From assembly GCF_000721265.1 (NCBI RefSeq), contig NZ_JOFZ01000012.1:434001-498000 (forward strand): a stretch of DNA of 64,000 nt. The letters are read 5' to 3'. A model generated the notes under the pieces. The model searched no databases and was not told where the DNA came from. It saw only the letters and a program-made list of their open reading frames with translations. Source of the stretch: Streptomyces sp. NRRL F-5126 (GTDB lineage: Bacteria > Actinomycetota > Actinomycetes > Streptomycetales > Streptomycetaceae). This document shows, piece after piece, positions 16,986 to 26,277 of this stretch (positions are counted from its first letter, which is position 1; every line of letters begins with the position of its first letter). The position numbers and the translations under genes were made by a program.

Positions 16986-17972
16986 GTGCTGCGTTGGGGC
17001 GTGGTGGCGACGGGCGGGATAGCGGAGCGGTTCACGCGGGACGTGCAGGAGATGGAGGACGCGCAGGTCGTGGCGGTGGCGTCGCGCGCGGAGGAGTCGG
17101 CGCGCGCGTTCGCCGACCGGTTCTCGATCCCGCGCGCGTACGGAAACCGGACGGAGATGTTCGCGGACGCGGACGTGGATGTGGTGTATGTCGCAACGCC
17201 GCACTCCGGTCACCTGGCGGCCGCGTCCGCGGCGCTCGACGCGGGAAAGCCGGTGCTGTGCGAGAAGCCGTTCACGATGAACGCGCGGGAGGCGCGGGAG
17301 CTGGTCGCGCTGGCGCGCGAGCGCGGGCTCTTCCTGATGGAGGCGATGTGGACGTACTGCGACCCGGTGGTGCGGCGCCTCGTGGAGCTGGTGCGGGACG
17401 GCGCGATCGGTGAAGTCCAGTCCGTCCAGGCCGACTTCGGGATCGCCGGGCCGTTCCCCGCCGGCCACCGCATGCGCGACCCGAAGCTCGGCGGGGGCGC
17501 GCTGCTCGACCTGGGCGTGTACCCGGTCTCGTTCGCCCAGTTGCTGCTGGGCGAACCGGAGCGGGTCCAGGCGGACGCGCGCCTGTCGCCCGAGGGCGTG
17601 GACCTGAACACGGGCATGCTGCTCGGCTGGAAGGGCGGCGCGGTGGCGGCGCTGACGTGCGGCATCGAGGGCCGCTCGGGTACGCGGGCGACGGTGACGG
17701 GCACGCGGGGCCGGATCGACGTGCCGTCGGGCTTCTTCGCGCCCGGCTCGTTCGTCCTGCACCGCGAGGGCGGCGCGGAACCCGAGGTGGTGACGGTGGA
17801 GTCGCCCCTGCACGGCATGCAGCACGAGGCGGCCGAGGTGGCGTCCTGCCTGGCGTCAGGCGCGCTGGAGTCGTCCCTGGTGCCGCTGTCGGGGACGCTG
17901 GCGGTCATGCGCACGCTGGACGCGGTGCGCTCCCGGATCGGCGTCCACTACGCGCAGGACGCGCCGCGCTGA
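16986..17972 (+). CDS. Gfo/Idh/MocA family NAD(P)-dependent oxidoreductase
   Basis: A 328-residue dehydrogenase with an N-terminal Rossmann fold (LRWGVVATGGIAERF, 2-16) and the family motif CEKPFTMNAREA near 93-104, which contains the conserved EKP. The C-terminal half includes GGGALLDLGVYPV, matching the DxGxY signature helix. The GTG start at 16986 is preceded by GAGGAGG with 7-nt spacing. Family members oxidise or reduce sugars, inositols or trans-dihydrodiols; the DLGVYPV and length resemble dihydrodiol-dehydrogenase-like members. Substrate unknown. Confidence 0.85.
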   Translation: MLRWGVVATGGIAERFTRDVQEMEDAQVVAVASRAEESARAFADRFSIPRAYGNRTEMFADADVDVVYVATPHSGHLAAASAALDAGKPVLCEKPFTMNAREARELVALARERGLFLMEAMWTYCDPVVRRLVELVRDGAIGEVQSVQADFGIAGPFPAGHRMRDPKLGGGALLDLGVYPVSFAQLLLGEPERVQADARLSPEGVDLNTGMLLGWKGGAVAALTCGIEGRSGTRATVTGTRGRIDVPSGFFAPGSFVLHREGGAEPEVVTVESPLHGMQHEAAEVASCLASGALESSLVPLSGTLAVMRTLDAVRSRIGVHYAQDAPR

Positions 17973-18153
17973 CGCCGCCGGGCGTGCGGTGGTGGCCCCG
18001 ACGGCGGTCCCGGGCGCGGGCCGCCACCAGGCGGGGGGCGGCCCCGGTGCGCGGGGCGGCGGCGGACGTCAGGGCGCGCGGCGCGACCGGCAAGCGTACG
18101 GCCCGCGCGCTACGCGCGCCGCGGCCCCTCCTGGCAGGGCATAGCCTCGCCGC

Positions 18154-18918
18154 ATGACTCAGCCACCTCGTACACCCCGTGTCGCGCTGCTGACCGGCGC
18201 CGGATCCGGGATCGGCCGTGCGGTCGCCCGTGAGCTGGGCGCCGCCGGCTGGGATCTCGTGCTCGCCGGCCGGCGGCTGCCCGCCCTGGAGGAGACCAGG
18301 GCGGGCATCGAGGGCGCCGGCGTCCTGTGCGTCGCCGCCGACGTCTCGCGCGCCGGCGACGTCGAGCGCCTCTTCCGCGAGGCCGCCGCGTTCCGGCCGC
18401 GCCTGGACCTGCTCCTCAACAACGCGGGCACGTTCGGCCCCGGCGGCGTCCCGTTCGACGAACTGCCCCTCTCCGCCTGGCAGAAGGTCGTCGACACCAA
18501 CCTCACGGGCGCGTTCCTCTGTGCCCAGGCCGCGTTCCGCCGCATGAAGGCGCAGGACCCGCGGGGCGGGCGCATCATCAACAACGGTTCCGTCTCCGCG
18601 CACGCCCCGCGCCCGTCCTCCGCGCCCTACACGGCGACGAAGCACGCGCTGACGGGCCTGACCAAGTCGCTGTCGCTGGACGGCAGGCCGTACCGCATCG
18701 CCTGCGGGCAGATCGACATCGGCAACGCGGCCACCGACATGACGGAGCGGATGCGGCAGGGCGTGGAGCAGGCGGACGGCCGGGTCGTGCCCGAGCCGGT
18801 CATGGATGTGGCGGACGTCGCGCGGACCGTGCGGCACATGGCCGAGCTGCCGCTGGAGGCCAACGTCCAGTTTGCCACGGTCCTCGCGACGGCGATGCCG
18901 TTCGTCGGACGGGGGTGA
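18154..18918 (+). CDS. Short-chain dehydrogenase/reductase (SDR)
   Basis: A 254-residue classical SDR. The cofactor motif TGAGSGIG is at 14-21, NNAG at 89-92, and the catalytic Ser146, Tyr159 and Lys163 (YTATK) are present. The sequence after the active site, including [13 protein letters not shown], is typical of a streptomycete subgroup annotated only as oxidoreductases. Its substrate is not predictable. The 3' end runs into a short tandem repeat. Confidence 0.88.
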   Translation: MTQPPRTPRVALLTGAGSGIGRAVARELGAAGWDLVLAGRRLPALEETRAGIEGAGVLCVAADVSRAGDVERLFREAAAFRPRLDLLLNNAGTFGPGGVPFDELPLSAWQKVVDTNLTGAFLCAQAAFRRMKAQDPRGGRIINNGSVSAHAPRPSSAPYTATKHALTGLTKSLSLDGRPYRIACGQIDIGNAATDMTERMRQGVEQADGRVVPEPVMDVADVARTVRHMAELPLEANVQFATVLATAMPFVGRG

Positions 18919-18949
18919 GCCGGAGGGGGTGAGCCGGACGGGGGTGAGC
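18911..18949. repeat. 14-bp tandem repeat across an SDR stop codon
   Basis: GGGGGTGAGCCGGA occurs exactly twice in tandem (18911-18924 and 18925-18938), followed by a partial third copy at 18940-18949. The TGA of the SDR gene lies in the first copy. Confidence 0.75.
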
Positions 18950-18969
18950 ACGCGCCGCCCGGCGGCCCG

Positions 18970-19911
18970 TCAGGTCAGTACCCGCACGGGCTCGCCCGCC
19001 GCCCACGCGGCGATGTCCTCGACCGCGTCGCGGTAGAACACCTCGTAGGTGTCGCGCGTGACGTAGCCGACGTGGGGCGTCAGCAGCGCGTTGTCGAGGC
19101 GCCGCAGAGGGTGGGCGGCGGGCAGCGGCTCCTGTGCGAACACATCGAGCGCGGCGCCCCCGATGCGGTGCTCGCGCAACGCGGCGAGCAGGGCGTCCTC
19201 GTCGACGATGGGCCCGCGCGAGGTGTTGACCAGCAACGCGGTGGGCTTCATCGCCGCGAGTTCGGGCGCGCCGACAAGGCCCCTGCTGCGCTCGCTGAGC
19301 ACGAGGTGGATCGACACCACGTCGGCGGAGGCGAACAACTCGTCCTTCGCGACCGCGCGCACGCCGTGCTCCGCGGCCTTCTCCTGCGTCAGGTTCCGGC
19401 TCCATGCGATGGTCTCCATGCCGAAGGCCTGGCCGATCGCCGCGACGCGCGACCCGAGGCGGCCGAGGCCGAGCAGTCCGAGCGTCCTGCCGTGCAGGTC
19501 CCCGCCGACCCCGGTCTGCCAGCCGCCGTCGCGCACGGAGCGGTTCTCGGCGGGCAGGCCGCGCACGGCGGCGAGGATGAGCGCCCACGTCAGCTCGGCT
19601 GTCGGGTGGGACATGTAGCCGGTGTGGCAGACCGTGATGCCGAGTTCGCCGGCCGCCGGGATGTCGATGGAGCGGTTGCCCTTGCCCGTGGTGACGAGCA
19701 GCCGCAGATCGGCCAGCCGGCGCAGCACCTGAGCGGGCAGCGGGGTGCGCTCGCGCATCGCCACGACGACGTCGAACCCGGCGAGCCGGCGCACGAGCGC
19801 GTCCTCGTCGGCGAAGGGCTCGTGGAAGGTCTCGATGTCGGCGCCGAGTGAGTCCCAGTCGGCGAAGCCGAGCGCGACGTGCTGGTAGTCGTCAAGAATT
19901 GCGATCCTCAT
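18970..19911 (-). CDS. D-2-hydroxyacid dehydrogenase family protein
   Basis: A 313-residue NAD-dependent dehydrogenase. The cofactor loop LGLGRLG is at 147-153. The catalytic triad is Arg232 (NTSRGPIVD), Glu261 (FAQEPL) and His280 (LTPHVGY). Family members reduce 2-ketoacids or oxidise D-2-hydroxyacids or phosphoglycerate; the absence of a C-terminal ACT domain rules against SerA. ATG 19911 has only a weak ribosome site. It is divergent from the MazG-like gene, whose start is 55 bp away. Confidence 0.88.
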   Translation of the reverse strand: MRIAILDDYQHVALGFADWDSLGADIETFHEPFADEDALVRRLAGFDVVVAMRERTPLPAQVLRRLADLRLLVTTGKGNRSIDIPAAGELGITVCHTGYMSHPTAELTWALILAAVRGLPAENRSVRDGGWQTGVGGDLHGRTLGLLGLGRLGSRVAAIGQAFGMETIAWSRNLTQEKAAEHGVRAVAKDELFASADVVSIHLVLSERSRGLVGAPELAAMKPTALLVNTSRGPIVDEDALLAALREHRIGGAALDVFAQEPLPAAHPLRRLDNALLTPHVGYVTRDTYEVFYRDAVEDIAAWAAGEPVRVLT

Positions 19912-19966
19912 GGGCCCGAAACTACCCGCAGGGTTTTCGGACGGGCCACGGTGCCACACTTCCCGC

Positions 19967-20308
19967 ATGGAGCACGAGGAAGAAGCGCCACCGCATCCCG
20001 GCAGCCCATGGACCACCGTCGAGCGGCTGCACGCGTGGCTGGACGAGCGCTCGGCGCTGCCCGCGGAGCAGGAGCGGCTGCTGCGGCTGCTGAAGCTGTC
20101 GGAGGAGACGGGCGAGGTCGCGTCGGCCGTCATCGGCGCCACGGGCCAGAACCCGCGCAAGGGCGTCACGCACAGCTGGGGGGACGTGGAGGCCGAGTTG
20201 TGCGACGTCATCGTGACGGCGATGGTCGCGCTGCGGACGCTCAACCAGGACGCGGAGCGGGTGTTCGCCGGCCACCTGCGGAGAGTGGACGACCGCGCCC
20301 GCTCGTGA
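19967..20308 (+). CDS. MazG-like nucleotide pyrophosphohydrolase
   Basis: A 113-residue all-helical protein of the MazG-like superfamily, which hydrolyses NTPs to NMP and pyrophosphate. The metal-binding pattern is KLSEETGEVASAVIG near 43-58, followed by VEAELCDVIVTAMVAL, giving the ExxE and ExxD arrangement. The start at ATG 19967 lacks a good ribosome site and an upstream ATG (19910) would overlap the divergent start, so translation may be leaderless. Role: probably clearing non-canonical nucleotides. Confidence 0.82.
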   Translation: MEHEEEAPPHPGSPWTTVERLHAWLDERSALPAEQERLLRLLKLSEETGEVASAVIGATGQNPRKGVTHSWGDVEAELCDVIVTAMVALRTLNQDAERVFAGHLRRVDDRARS

Positions 20309-20329
20309 CGGGCCGGCGCGGGTCCCGGA

Positions 20330-20364
20330 CGCGGCCGGCACAGCGCCGTGCCGTGCCGGCCGCG
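20330..20364. terminator. Strong hairpin between convergent genes
   Basis: CGCGGCCGGCAC (20330-20341) and GTGCCGGCCGCG (20353-20364) are perfect 12-bp arms with an 11-nt loop, between the MazG-like stop and the convergent enolase-family stop. It likely terminates in both directions. Confidence 0.78.
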
Positions 20365-20454
20365 ACTGTGTGACCGCCCGTACCGCACCGCTGAGACACG
20401 CCACGGGCGCGCGGGACCGGGGCGCCCCGCGCGCCGTCCGTGGGGGCCGCGTGG

Positions 20455-21582
20455 TCAGCCCGTGAGGTCGCCCTCCCTCTCGTTGACCGCCGCGTAGTGG
20501 CGCAGCTTGTCCTCGTCCACCGTGACGCCGAGCCCCGGGCCCGTCGGTACGCGCAGCCTGCCGCCTGCGAGGTGCAGGGGCTCGATGATGTCGTCCGCGT
20601 GCAGGTAGTACATGGAGTCGATGGCGCGCGAGAGCACCGGCGTGGACGCGACGACCGCGAGGTGCGCGGCGGTGGCGATGCCGAGTTCGCCGCCGCTGTG
20701 CAGGTTCATGCCGAGCCCGAAGGTCTCGCAGTGCGCGGCGAGCGCCTTGGTGGCGGCGATGCCGCCCCACTTGTAGACGTCGCCGTGGATGACATCGACG
20801 GCGCCGAGCCGCATCGCGGGCGCGAACTCCTCGAACCGCACGACGCACATGTTGGTGCACAGCGGTATGCGGACCCGCGAGCGCACCTGGCTCATCCCCT
20901 CGATGCCCGTACAGGGGTCCTCCAGGTACTCCAGGTCGAGCTCTTCGAGCGCGATGCCCGCGCGTACCGAGTCGGGCACGGACCAGGCGGCGTTCGGGTC
21001 CACGCGCAACTGCACGTCGGGCAGCGCGGCACGCAGGGCGCGCAGGATCGCCACGTCGCCGTCGACGTCCGTGGTGCCCTTGAGCTTGACGGCGCGGAAG
21101 CCGCCCTCGGCGACGACGCGCTCCGCGTGCCGGGCGAGCTCGGCGGGGAGCGAGGCGGCACCGGCGCCGGGCGCGTCGGCGCGGGTGATCAGGGCGGTGA
21201 TGGGCACCTCGTCGCGCACCGGGCCGCCGAGCAGGTCGGTGACCGACTGGCCGGTGGCCTTGCCCATGACGTCCCAGCAGGCCACGTCGAGTGCGGCGAT
21301 CGCCGCGTAGCCGAGGTAGCCGTGGAAGAACGGCACCATGTGCTGCTTGCGGTGGAATGCCTCCAGGGCGAACGGGCTGGTGCCGATGAGGTCTTCGGCG
21401 ATCGACTCGACGATGGCGGCGACGGGCCTGCCCCACATCGTCTCGCCCCAGCCCTCGACGCCGTCGTCGGTGCGCACGCGCACCACCGTGCGGGTCTCCC
21501 CCGTCTTCGTCTCGAACGAGCTGGTGAACGGGTTGACGAGGGGAAGGTTGACGACCTGCACGTCGACGTCAGTGATCTTCAT
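20455..21582 (-). CDS. Enolase-superfamily acid-sugar dehydratase, glucarate-dehydratase subgroup-like
   Basis: A 375-residue enolase-superfamily protein. Active-site residues read as Lys166/Lys168 (VKLKG), metal ligands Asp195 (RVDPNAAW), Glu221 (LEDP) and Asn244 (LCTNMC), and an Asp268-His295 dyad (HGDVYKWGG, NLHSGGELG). An Asn third ligand plus Asp-His dyad is the pattern of glucarate dehydratase, not of dipeptide epimerases or muconate cycloisomerases, which use a Lys. It is shorter than GlucD (about 446 residues), so it is probably a related dehydratase of another sugar acid. ATG 21582 has AAGGAG upstream, inside the end of the creatininase-family gene, and the 14-bp overlap implies coupled translation. 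Confidence 0.85.
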   Translation of the reverse strand: MKITDVDVQVVNLPLVNPFTSSFETKTGETRTVVRVRTDDGVEGWGETMWGRPVAAIVESIAEDLIGTSPFALEAFHRKQHMVPFFHGYLGYAAIAALDVACWDVMGKATGQSVTDLLGGPVRDEVPITALITRADAPGAGAASLPAELARHAERVVAEGGFRAVKLKGTTDVDGDVAILRALRAALPDVQLRVDPNAAWSVPDSVRAGIALEELDLEYLEDPCTGIEGMSQVRSRVRIPLCTNMCVVRFEEFAPAMRLGAVDVIHGDVYKWGGIAATKALAAHCETFGLGMNLHSGGELGIATAAHLAVVASTPVLSRAIDSMYYLHADDIIEPLHLAGGRLRVPTGPGLGVTVDEDKLRHYAAVNEREGDLTG

Positions 21583-22396
21583 GGGACTCCTTGGGTGCGG
21601 GGCGGGTGGCGGCGTCGAAGGCCGCGACGGCCTTCGCGAGGCCGCGGGCGCGGGCGTCGAGCAGCAGGCGCCCGGTGTCCGCGTCGGCGTGGGACGCGTC
21701 GTCGGTGGACCCGCCGACGCGGGCCCACTCGCCGTGGCGCTCGGTGGTGAGCCCCGGGTACGGCGGGTTGTCGAACAGGGGTGGCGACTCGACCGGGGTG
21801 CGGGCCGGCACGGGGGCTCGGACGAGTCCCGGGTGCGCGGCGAGCATGAGCGAGGTCTCGAACCACCCGGCGTGGCCGGGGGTGACGGCGGGCCGCTCGG
21901 CGCCGTTGTCGGTGTCGGTGTCGGTGACCGTCCAGTACGAGCAGGCCGCGACGGTGACGCCGGCGCTCTCCGGCCGCAGCGCGAAGCGCTTGACGGCGAG
22001 CCGCATGATCTCGTCGTTGCCGCCGTGGCCGTTGACGATCATGATCCGGCGGCAGCCGCTCGTGACGAGGGAGGCGAGGATGTCGTCGAGCACGGCCGTG
22101 AGGGTCGCGGCGGAGAGCGAGACGGCGGCGGCGAAGAGGTGGTGCGGGCTGTGCCCGTACGGCAGGGCGGGCAGGGTGACGATCTCCGCGACGCCCGCAC
22201 CCTCCTTCTCGTCGGCCAGGATCGCGAGGGCCCGGTCCAGCACCGCCTCGGCGAGGAGGGTGTCGGTGCCGAGCGGCAGGTGGGCGGCGTGCTGCTCCTG
22301 GGAGCCGATGGGCAGCACGGCGATGCCGCCGTCGCCCGCGGCGCGCACCTCGCGCCAGGTCAGCTCGGACAGCTCGGACATTTTTCGTTGGCTCAC
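21569..22396 (-). CDS. Creatininase-family amidohydrolase
   Basis: A 275-residue protein with the creatininase metal site: Glu34 and His36 (GSQEQH), Asp45 (LGTD) and His124 (NGHGGN). Family members open creatinine, deformylate FAPy intermediates or act on cyclic or formylated amides. The start is set at GTG 22396 because GGAG lies nine bases upstream; ATG 22381 has no site. It overlaps the dehydratase gene that follows and is divergent from a ROK-like gene 42 bp away. With the dehydratase and ABC importer nearby, it may cleave an amide of an imported sugar acid or peptide-like compound (inference). Confidence 0.82.
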   Translation of the reverse strand: MSQRKMSELSELTWREVRAAGDGGIAVLPIGSQEQHAAHLPLGTDTLLAEAVLDRALAILADEKEGAGVAEIVTLPALPYGHSPHHLFAAAVSLSAATLTAVLDDILASLVTSGCRRIMIVNGHGGNDEIMRLAVKRFALRPESAGVTVAACSYWTVTDTDTDNGAERPAVTPGHAGWFETSLMLAAHPGLVRAPVPARTPVESPPLFDNPPYPGLTTERHGEWARVGGSTDDASHADADTGRLLLDARARGLAKAVAAFDAATRPAPKESHEDH

Positions 22397-22438
22397 AGTG
22401 CTGTCTCCGGGAATCGCTGACGTGGCAGAGTTCGGCGC

Positions 22439-23395
22439 ATGGCGCAGAGAGGTACGCGGTTGCGGTTGGTCGGGCCCCGGGACGAGTCGCCGGCGTCCGC
22501 GCCGGTCAGGACGCTCGGCGCGGTCGAGCTCGTGCCCGGCCGGGTGCGGGCCGCGGTGCTCGGTGTCTCCGGCCGTGTGCTGGCGCGCGCCGAGACCGCG
22601 TACGCGCCCGACGCGCCGGGCCGTGGCGCCGTGGACGCGGCGCTGGCCGAGGTGGCCGGTGTGTTCACCGGGCACGCGCCGACCGGGATCGGTGTGGCTG
22701 CCGCGGGCATCGTGGACCCGGCGGCTGGCCTGATCGTCGAGGTCAACGACGTACCGGCGCTGCACGGGTATCCGGTGACCGAGCGCCTCGCGGCGCTGAC
22801 GGGCGTGCCGGTGCGCGTGGAGCACCGGGCGCGCCTCCAGGTTCTCGGTGACCGGTGGTTCGGCGCGGGCCGCGGCAGGCGGACGTTCGCGTCGGTGTCG
22901 ACGGGCGAGGTGCTGGGCGTCGGGATCCTGTACGAGGGCGAGGTGCTGGCGCCCCCCGGCGGCCGCAGCGGCGCGCACATGACGGTGACTGCGGGCGGGC
23001 GGCCGTGCACGTGCGGTTCGACGGGCTGCTGGAAGACGGTGGCGACGACGCGGTGGCTCAGGGCGCGCGCCGACGCGCTGGGGCTCGGCGCGGACCGGAC
23101 GCTGGGCTCGCTGGTGTCGGACGGCGACGAGCGTGCGGGGCGGCTCCTCGCGCAGTACGCGGAGAACCTGGTGCTCGGACTCGTCAACGTCCAGCAGTTG
23201 TTCGCGCCAGGTCTCTTCGTGCTGCACGGCGAGGCGAAGGAGGGCGGCGAGCACTTCCGCGCGCTGCTGGAGACGCGCCTGCGGCGGGACGTGGCGGCGT
23301 CGGGCGCGGAGCTGCCGCGCGTGGTGGTCAGCGAGGCCGCGGTGGACGACGTCGCCCTGCTGGGCGGCGCGGGGCTGGTGCTCTCCCACCTGTGA
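22439..23395 (+). CDS. ROK-family protein without kinase residues
   Basis: A 318-residue ROK-fold protein. The ROK zinc site is intact: His180 (GAHM) and Cys190, Cys192, Cys197 (CTCGSTGCW). The phosphate loop DxGGT is replaced by GAVELVPG near 27-34. The catalytic Asp region, normally ENDAN, reads EHRAR (128-132). It is therefore unlikely to phosphorylate sugars. There is no helix-turn-helix. A sugar-sensing or partner-binding role is more likely. It is divergent from the creatininase-family gene and shares its 42-bp promoter region. Confidence 0.78.
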   Translation: MAQRGTRLRLVGPRDESPASAPVRTLGAVELVPGRVRAAVLGVSGRVLARAETAYAPDAPGRGAVDAALAEVAGVFTGHAPTGIGVAAAGIVDPAAGLIVEVNDVPALHGYPVTERLAALTGVPVRVEHRARLQVLGDRWFGAGRGRRTFASVSTGEVLGVGILYEGEVLAPPGGRSGAHMTVTAGGRPCTCGSTGCWKTVATTRWLRARADALGLGADRTLGSLVSDGDERAGRLLAQYAENLVLGLVNVQQLFAPGLFVLHGEAKEGGEHFRALLETRLRRDVAASGAELPRVVVSEAAVDDVALLGGAGLVLSHL

Positions 23396-23419
23396 CGCCC
23401 GCCCCCGCCCGAGGGCGTC
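23394..23419. terminator. Hairpin at the ROK gene stop
   Basis: GACGCCC (23394-23400) and GGGCGTC (23413-23419) form a 7-bp stem with a 12-nt loop beginning within the stop codon. The remaining roughly 190 bp up to the convergent ABC gene show nothing else recognisable. Confidence 0.5.
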
Positions 23420-23612
23420 GGGCTCCGGTCCGCACCGCTGCGCGCCGCCGCCCCGGGCCCACCGTTCACCGGCCCGCGTTGCCCGCAGGGGGGATCGGTC
23501 CTGCGGGGGGCACCGGAGCCCCGGCGCCCATGGCCTACGCCCCGGAGGGCGGCGCGCCGGGCGGGCGTTCGGCAGCGGCCGCGATCCGCACGGCTCCGCC
23601 CGGGTGACCGCC

Positions 23613-24476
23613 TCATCCGGCGACCACTCCCCTGTGCCTGCGGGCCGCGCGCGGGTCGGGGTCGGGGACCGCGGCCAGCAGTTCCCTGGTGTAGGCGTGC
23701 CGTGGCGCACGGAACACCTCCGCCGCGTCCCCCACCTCCACCAGCCGCCCGGCCCGCATCACGGCGACCCGGTCGGCGACCTGGCGCACCACCGCGAGGT
23801 TGTGCGACACGAACACGTAGGTCAGGCCGTGCTCGCGCTGGAGGCGGGCGAGCAGGTCGAGCACGGAGGCCTGGACGGACACGTCGAGCGCGCTCGTCGG
23901 CTCGTCGAGCACCACGAGGCGCGGCGAGAGTGCCAGAGCGCGCGCGATGGAGATGCGCTGGCGCTGCCCGCCGGAGAACTCGTGCGGGTAGCGGTCCTGG
24001 ATCCCGGCGTCGAGACCCACGGAGTCGAGCAGGGCACCCACGCGCTCGCGGAGCCTGGCGCGCGCGCCGCCGCGCCGTCCGCGCATCGCCGGGTCGTGGG
24101 TGACGAGCGGTTCCGCGACGATGTCGGCGACCCGCAGCCGAGGGTTCATGCTGGAGTACGGGTCCTGGAGGACGACCTGCATCTCACGTCGTGTGCGCCG
24201 TAGTTCGGCCGGCGGGAGGGTCGCGAGGTCACGTCCGTCGTACGACACGGTGCCCGCCGTCGGCTCGGTGAGGCGCAGCAGCAGCCGGGTCAGTGTGGTC
24301 TTGCCGCACCCCGACTCGCCCACGAGCGCGAGGGTCTCGCCCTCGCGCACGGCCAGCGACACGTCGCACACCGCCGCCACCCTGGGTCCGCGCCGGCCGC
24401 CGCCGAACTCCTTGTGCAGGCCTTTGAGTTCCAGCAGGGGAACACCGCCCGTGCCGCCGCTCTTACCGCCGCTCAT
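23613..24476 (-). CDS. ABC transporter ATP-binding protein, DppF/OppF type
   Basis: A 287-residue ATPase, last gene of a five-gene Dpp/Opp importer operon. Walker A is GESGCGKTT near 52-60, the Q-loop QDPYSSMNP is typical of DppF, the ABC signature is FSGGQRQR, Walker B is LVVLDEPTSALD and the switch His is in VSHNLAVV. The oligopeptide C-terminal region ends in HAYTRELLAAVPDPDP. Its start overlaps the stop of the preceding ATPase by ATGA. It powers import with the second ATPase. Confidence 0.93.
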   Translation of the reverse strand: MSGGKSGGTGGVPLLELKGLHKEFGGGRRGPRVAAVCDVSLAVREGETLALVGESGCGKTTLTRLLLRLTEPTAGTVSYDGRDLATLPPAELRRTRREMQVVLQDPYSSMNPRLRVADIVAEPLVTHDPAMRGRRGGARARLRERVGALLDSVGLDAGIQDRYPHEFSGGQRQRISIARALALSPRLVVLDEPTSALDVSVQASVLDLLARLQREHGLTYVFVSHNLAVVRQVADRVAVMRAGRLVEVGDAAEVFRAPRHAYTRELLAAVPDPDPRAARRHRGVVAG

Positions 24477-25363
24477 GCCGTGCGCTCCAATCGCGGTGTG
24501 GCCGCGAGCAGCCGCCGTGTGTAGGGGTCCTCGGGCCGCTCGAACACGTCGAGTACGTCTCCGCTCTCGACGATCTCGCCCTGGTTCATCACGGCGACCC
24601 GGTCCGCCGTCTGCGCGACGACGCCCAGGTCGTGCGTGATCAGGACGACCGCCATGCCGTGCCGTGTCTGCAGGGCGACGAGCAGGTCGAGTATCTGCCG
24701 CTGCACGGTGACGTCGAGCGCGGTCGTCGGCTCGTCGGCGATCAGCACGCGCGGCCGGCCGACGAGCGCGGCGGCGATCATCACGCGCTGCCGCAGCCCG
24801 CCCGACAGCTCGTGCGGGTACTGGCGGTAGCGGCGTTCCGCGTCGGGGATGCCGACCTCGTCGAGCGCGGCGACGGCGGCGTCCCGCGCCTCGGCGCGTG
24901 AGGCGCCGCCGTGGTGTCTGAGCACCTCGGCGACCTGCGTGCCCACGCGTTGCAGCGGGTCGAGGCTCGTCATCGGGTCCTGGAAGACCATGGACACCGC
25001 GCTGCCCCTGACGCGCCCGAGCCGCTTGTCCGTACAGGAGAGCAGGTCGTCGCCCTCGAAGAGGATCCGGCCGCCCGTGTAGACGCAGGGCGGCTCAGGG
25101 TTGAGCCGCAGCACGGACAGGGCGCTCGCGGTCTTGCCGCTGCCCGACTCCCCCACCACGGCGAGCGTCTCGCCGGCTGCGACCTGCCAGCTGACGCCGC
25201 GCACCGCGTGCACGGCTCCGCCGTCGAGCCGGAAGTCGACGCTCAGGTCCTCGACGGACAGGACGGGTTCGCCGCGCGGCGCGGACTTCGGCGCCTGCGC
25301 GTGTGCCGGTTTCGGGGCCGGTTTCGGTGCCGGGTCCTGTCCCGGTTTCTGTGTGGGTGTCAT
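24473..25363 (-). CDS. ABC transporter ATP-binding protein, DppD/OppD type
   Basis: A 296-residue ATPase. A Pro/Ala/Lys-rich leader of about 32 residues precedes the nucleotide-binding domain. Walker A is GESGSGKTA, the Q-loop [10 protein letters not shown], the signature LSGGLRQR, Walker [13 protein letters not shown] and the switch His in ITHDLGVV. The C-terminal segment [16 protein letters not shown] is the oligopeptide/dipeptide transporter extension. ATGA overlaps join it to the permease upstream and the ATPase downstream. The Gly in LSGGL is a normal DppD variant. Confidence 0.93.
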   Translation of the reverse strand: MTPTQKPGQDPAPKPAPKPAHAQAPKSAPRGEPVLSVEDLSVDFRLDGGAVHAVRGVSWQVAAGETLAVVGESGSGKTASALSVLRLNPEPPCVYTGGRILFEGDDLLSCTDKRLGRVRGSAVSMVFQDPMTSLDPLQRVGTQVAEVLRHHGGASRAEARDAAVAALDEVGIPDAERRYRQYPHELSGGLRQRVMIAAALVGRPRVLIADEPTTALDVTVQRQILDLLVALQTRHGMAVVLITHDLGVVAQTADRVAVMNQGEIVESGDVLDVFERPEDPYTRRLLAATPRLERTA

Positions 25364-26277
25364 CGGCGGTACGCCTTCGGGTCCGCGACGTCCCGCAGGG
25401 CGTCTCCAGTGATGTTGACGGCGAGCGAGGTGAGCATCAGGGCCACGCCGGGGAAGACCGCGACCCACCAGGAGGTGCCCAGGTAGAGCTGGCCGTCGGC
25501 GAGCATGGAGCCCCAGGTGACGGTCTCCTTCGGCACGCCGAGGCCGAGGTAGCTGAGGGACGCCTCGGCGACGATGGCGGCCGCGACGTGCAGGGTGCCG
25601 ATCGTGGCGAGCGGCGCCATGACGTTGGGCAGCAGGTGGCGGCGCATGATGCCGGCGTCGGTCACACCGATCGCGCGCGCCTCGGTGACGAAGTCGCGCG
25701 TGCGCAGCGACAACACCTCGGAGCGTACGACGCGTGCGTACGACACCCAGCCGGTGAAGCCGAGCACGAGGATCACGTACCACAGGCCCGAGCCGAGGAA
25801 GCCGACGATGGCGAGCGCCAGCAGGATGGCGGGGAAGGCGAGTTGGACGTCGGCCAGGCGCATCAGCACCTTGTCGAGCCAGCCGCCGAGGTATCCGGAC
25901 GCGAGCCCGACCGCGGTGCCGATCACACCGGCGAGCAGCGCCGCGCTCGCACCCACGAGCAGCGACACGCGCGAGCCGTAGATGACCCGCGAGAGCATGT
26001 CGCGGCCGAGCTGGTCGGTGCCGAGGAGGTGTGCGCTGCTGCCGCCGTGCTCCCAGGCGGGGGGACGCAGCCGCGTGAGGAGGTCCTGCGCATTGGGGTC
26101 GTCCGGGGCGATGAGCGGCGCGAACACGGCCGCGATCAGCATGAGCGCGAGTACGGCGAGCGCGGCGACGGCGAGCTTGTTGTGCAGCAGGGCGCGTACG
26201 GCGACGGCCCTCGTGCTGCGCGATCCGGCCCGCCGCCGCGGTGGTGCGGTGGTGGCCGATGCGGAGGTGGCGGTCAA
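25360..26277 (-). CDS. ABC transporter permease, DppC/OppC type
   Basis: A 305-residue inner-membrane permease. The N-terminal TM and OppC_N segment (LIAPDDPNAQDL) are followed by DQLGRDMLSRVIYGSRVSL and five more hydrophobic segments. The EAA loop reads EARAIGVTDAGIMRRHLLPNV. The likely start is TTG 26277, overlapping the TGA of the upstream permease as TTGA, with GAGGA seven bases upstream. It forms the channel with the DppB-type partner. Confidence 0.92.
   Translation of the reverse strand: MTATSASATTAPPRRRAGSRSTRAVAVRALLHNKLAVAALAVLALMLIAAVFAPLIAPDDPNAQDLLTRLRPPAWEHGGSSAHLLGTDQLGRDMLSRVIYGSRVSLLVGASAALLAGVIGTAVGLASGYLGGWLDKVLMRLADVQLAFPAILLALAIVGFLGSGLWYVILVLGFTGWVSYARVVRSEVLSLRTRDFVTEARAIGVTDAGIMRRHLLPNVMAPLATIGTLHVAAAIVAEASLSYLGLGVPKETVTWGSMLADGQLYLGTSWWVAVFPGVALMLTSLAVNITGDALRDVADPKAYRR

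Noticed and set aside
20455..21582. Annotation of the enolase-family gene as a dipeptide epimerase for muropeptide recycling, suggested by the nearby Dpp importer and serine hydrolase
   Set aside because: The second catalytic Lys of epimerases is Asp268 here, and the Asn244 ligand with the Asp268-His295 dyad match the glucarate-dehydratase subgroup.
21569..23710. A 713-codon frame extending the creatininase-family gene upstream
   Set aside because: The extension is antisense to the ROK gene. GTG 22396 has a ribosome site and gives the normal family length.
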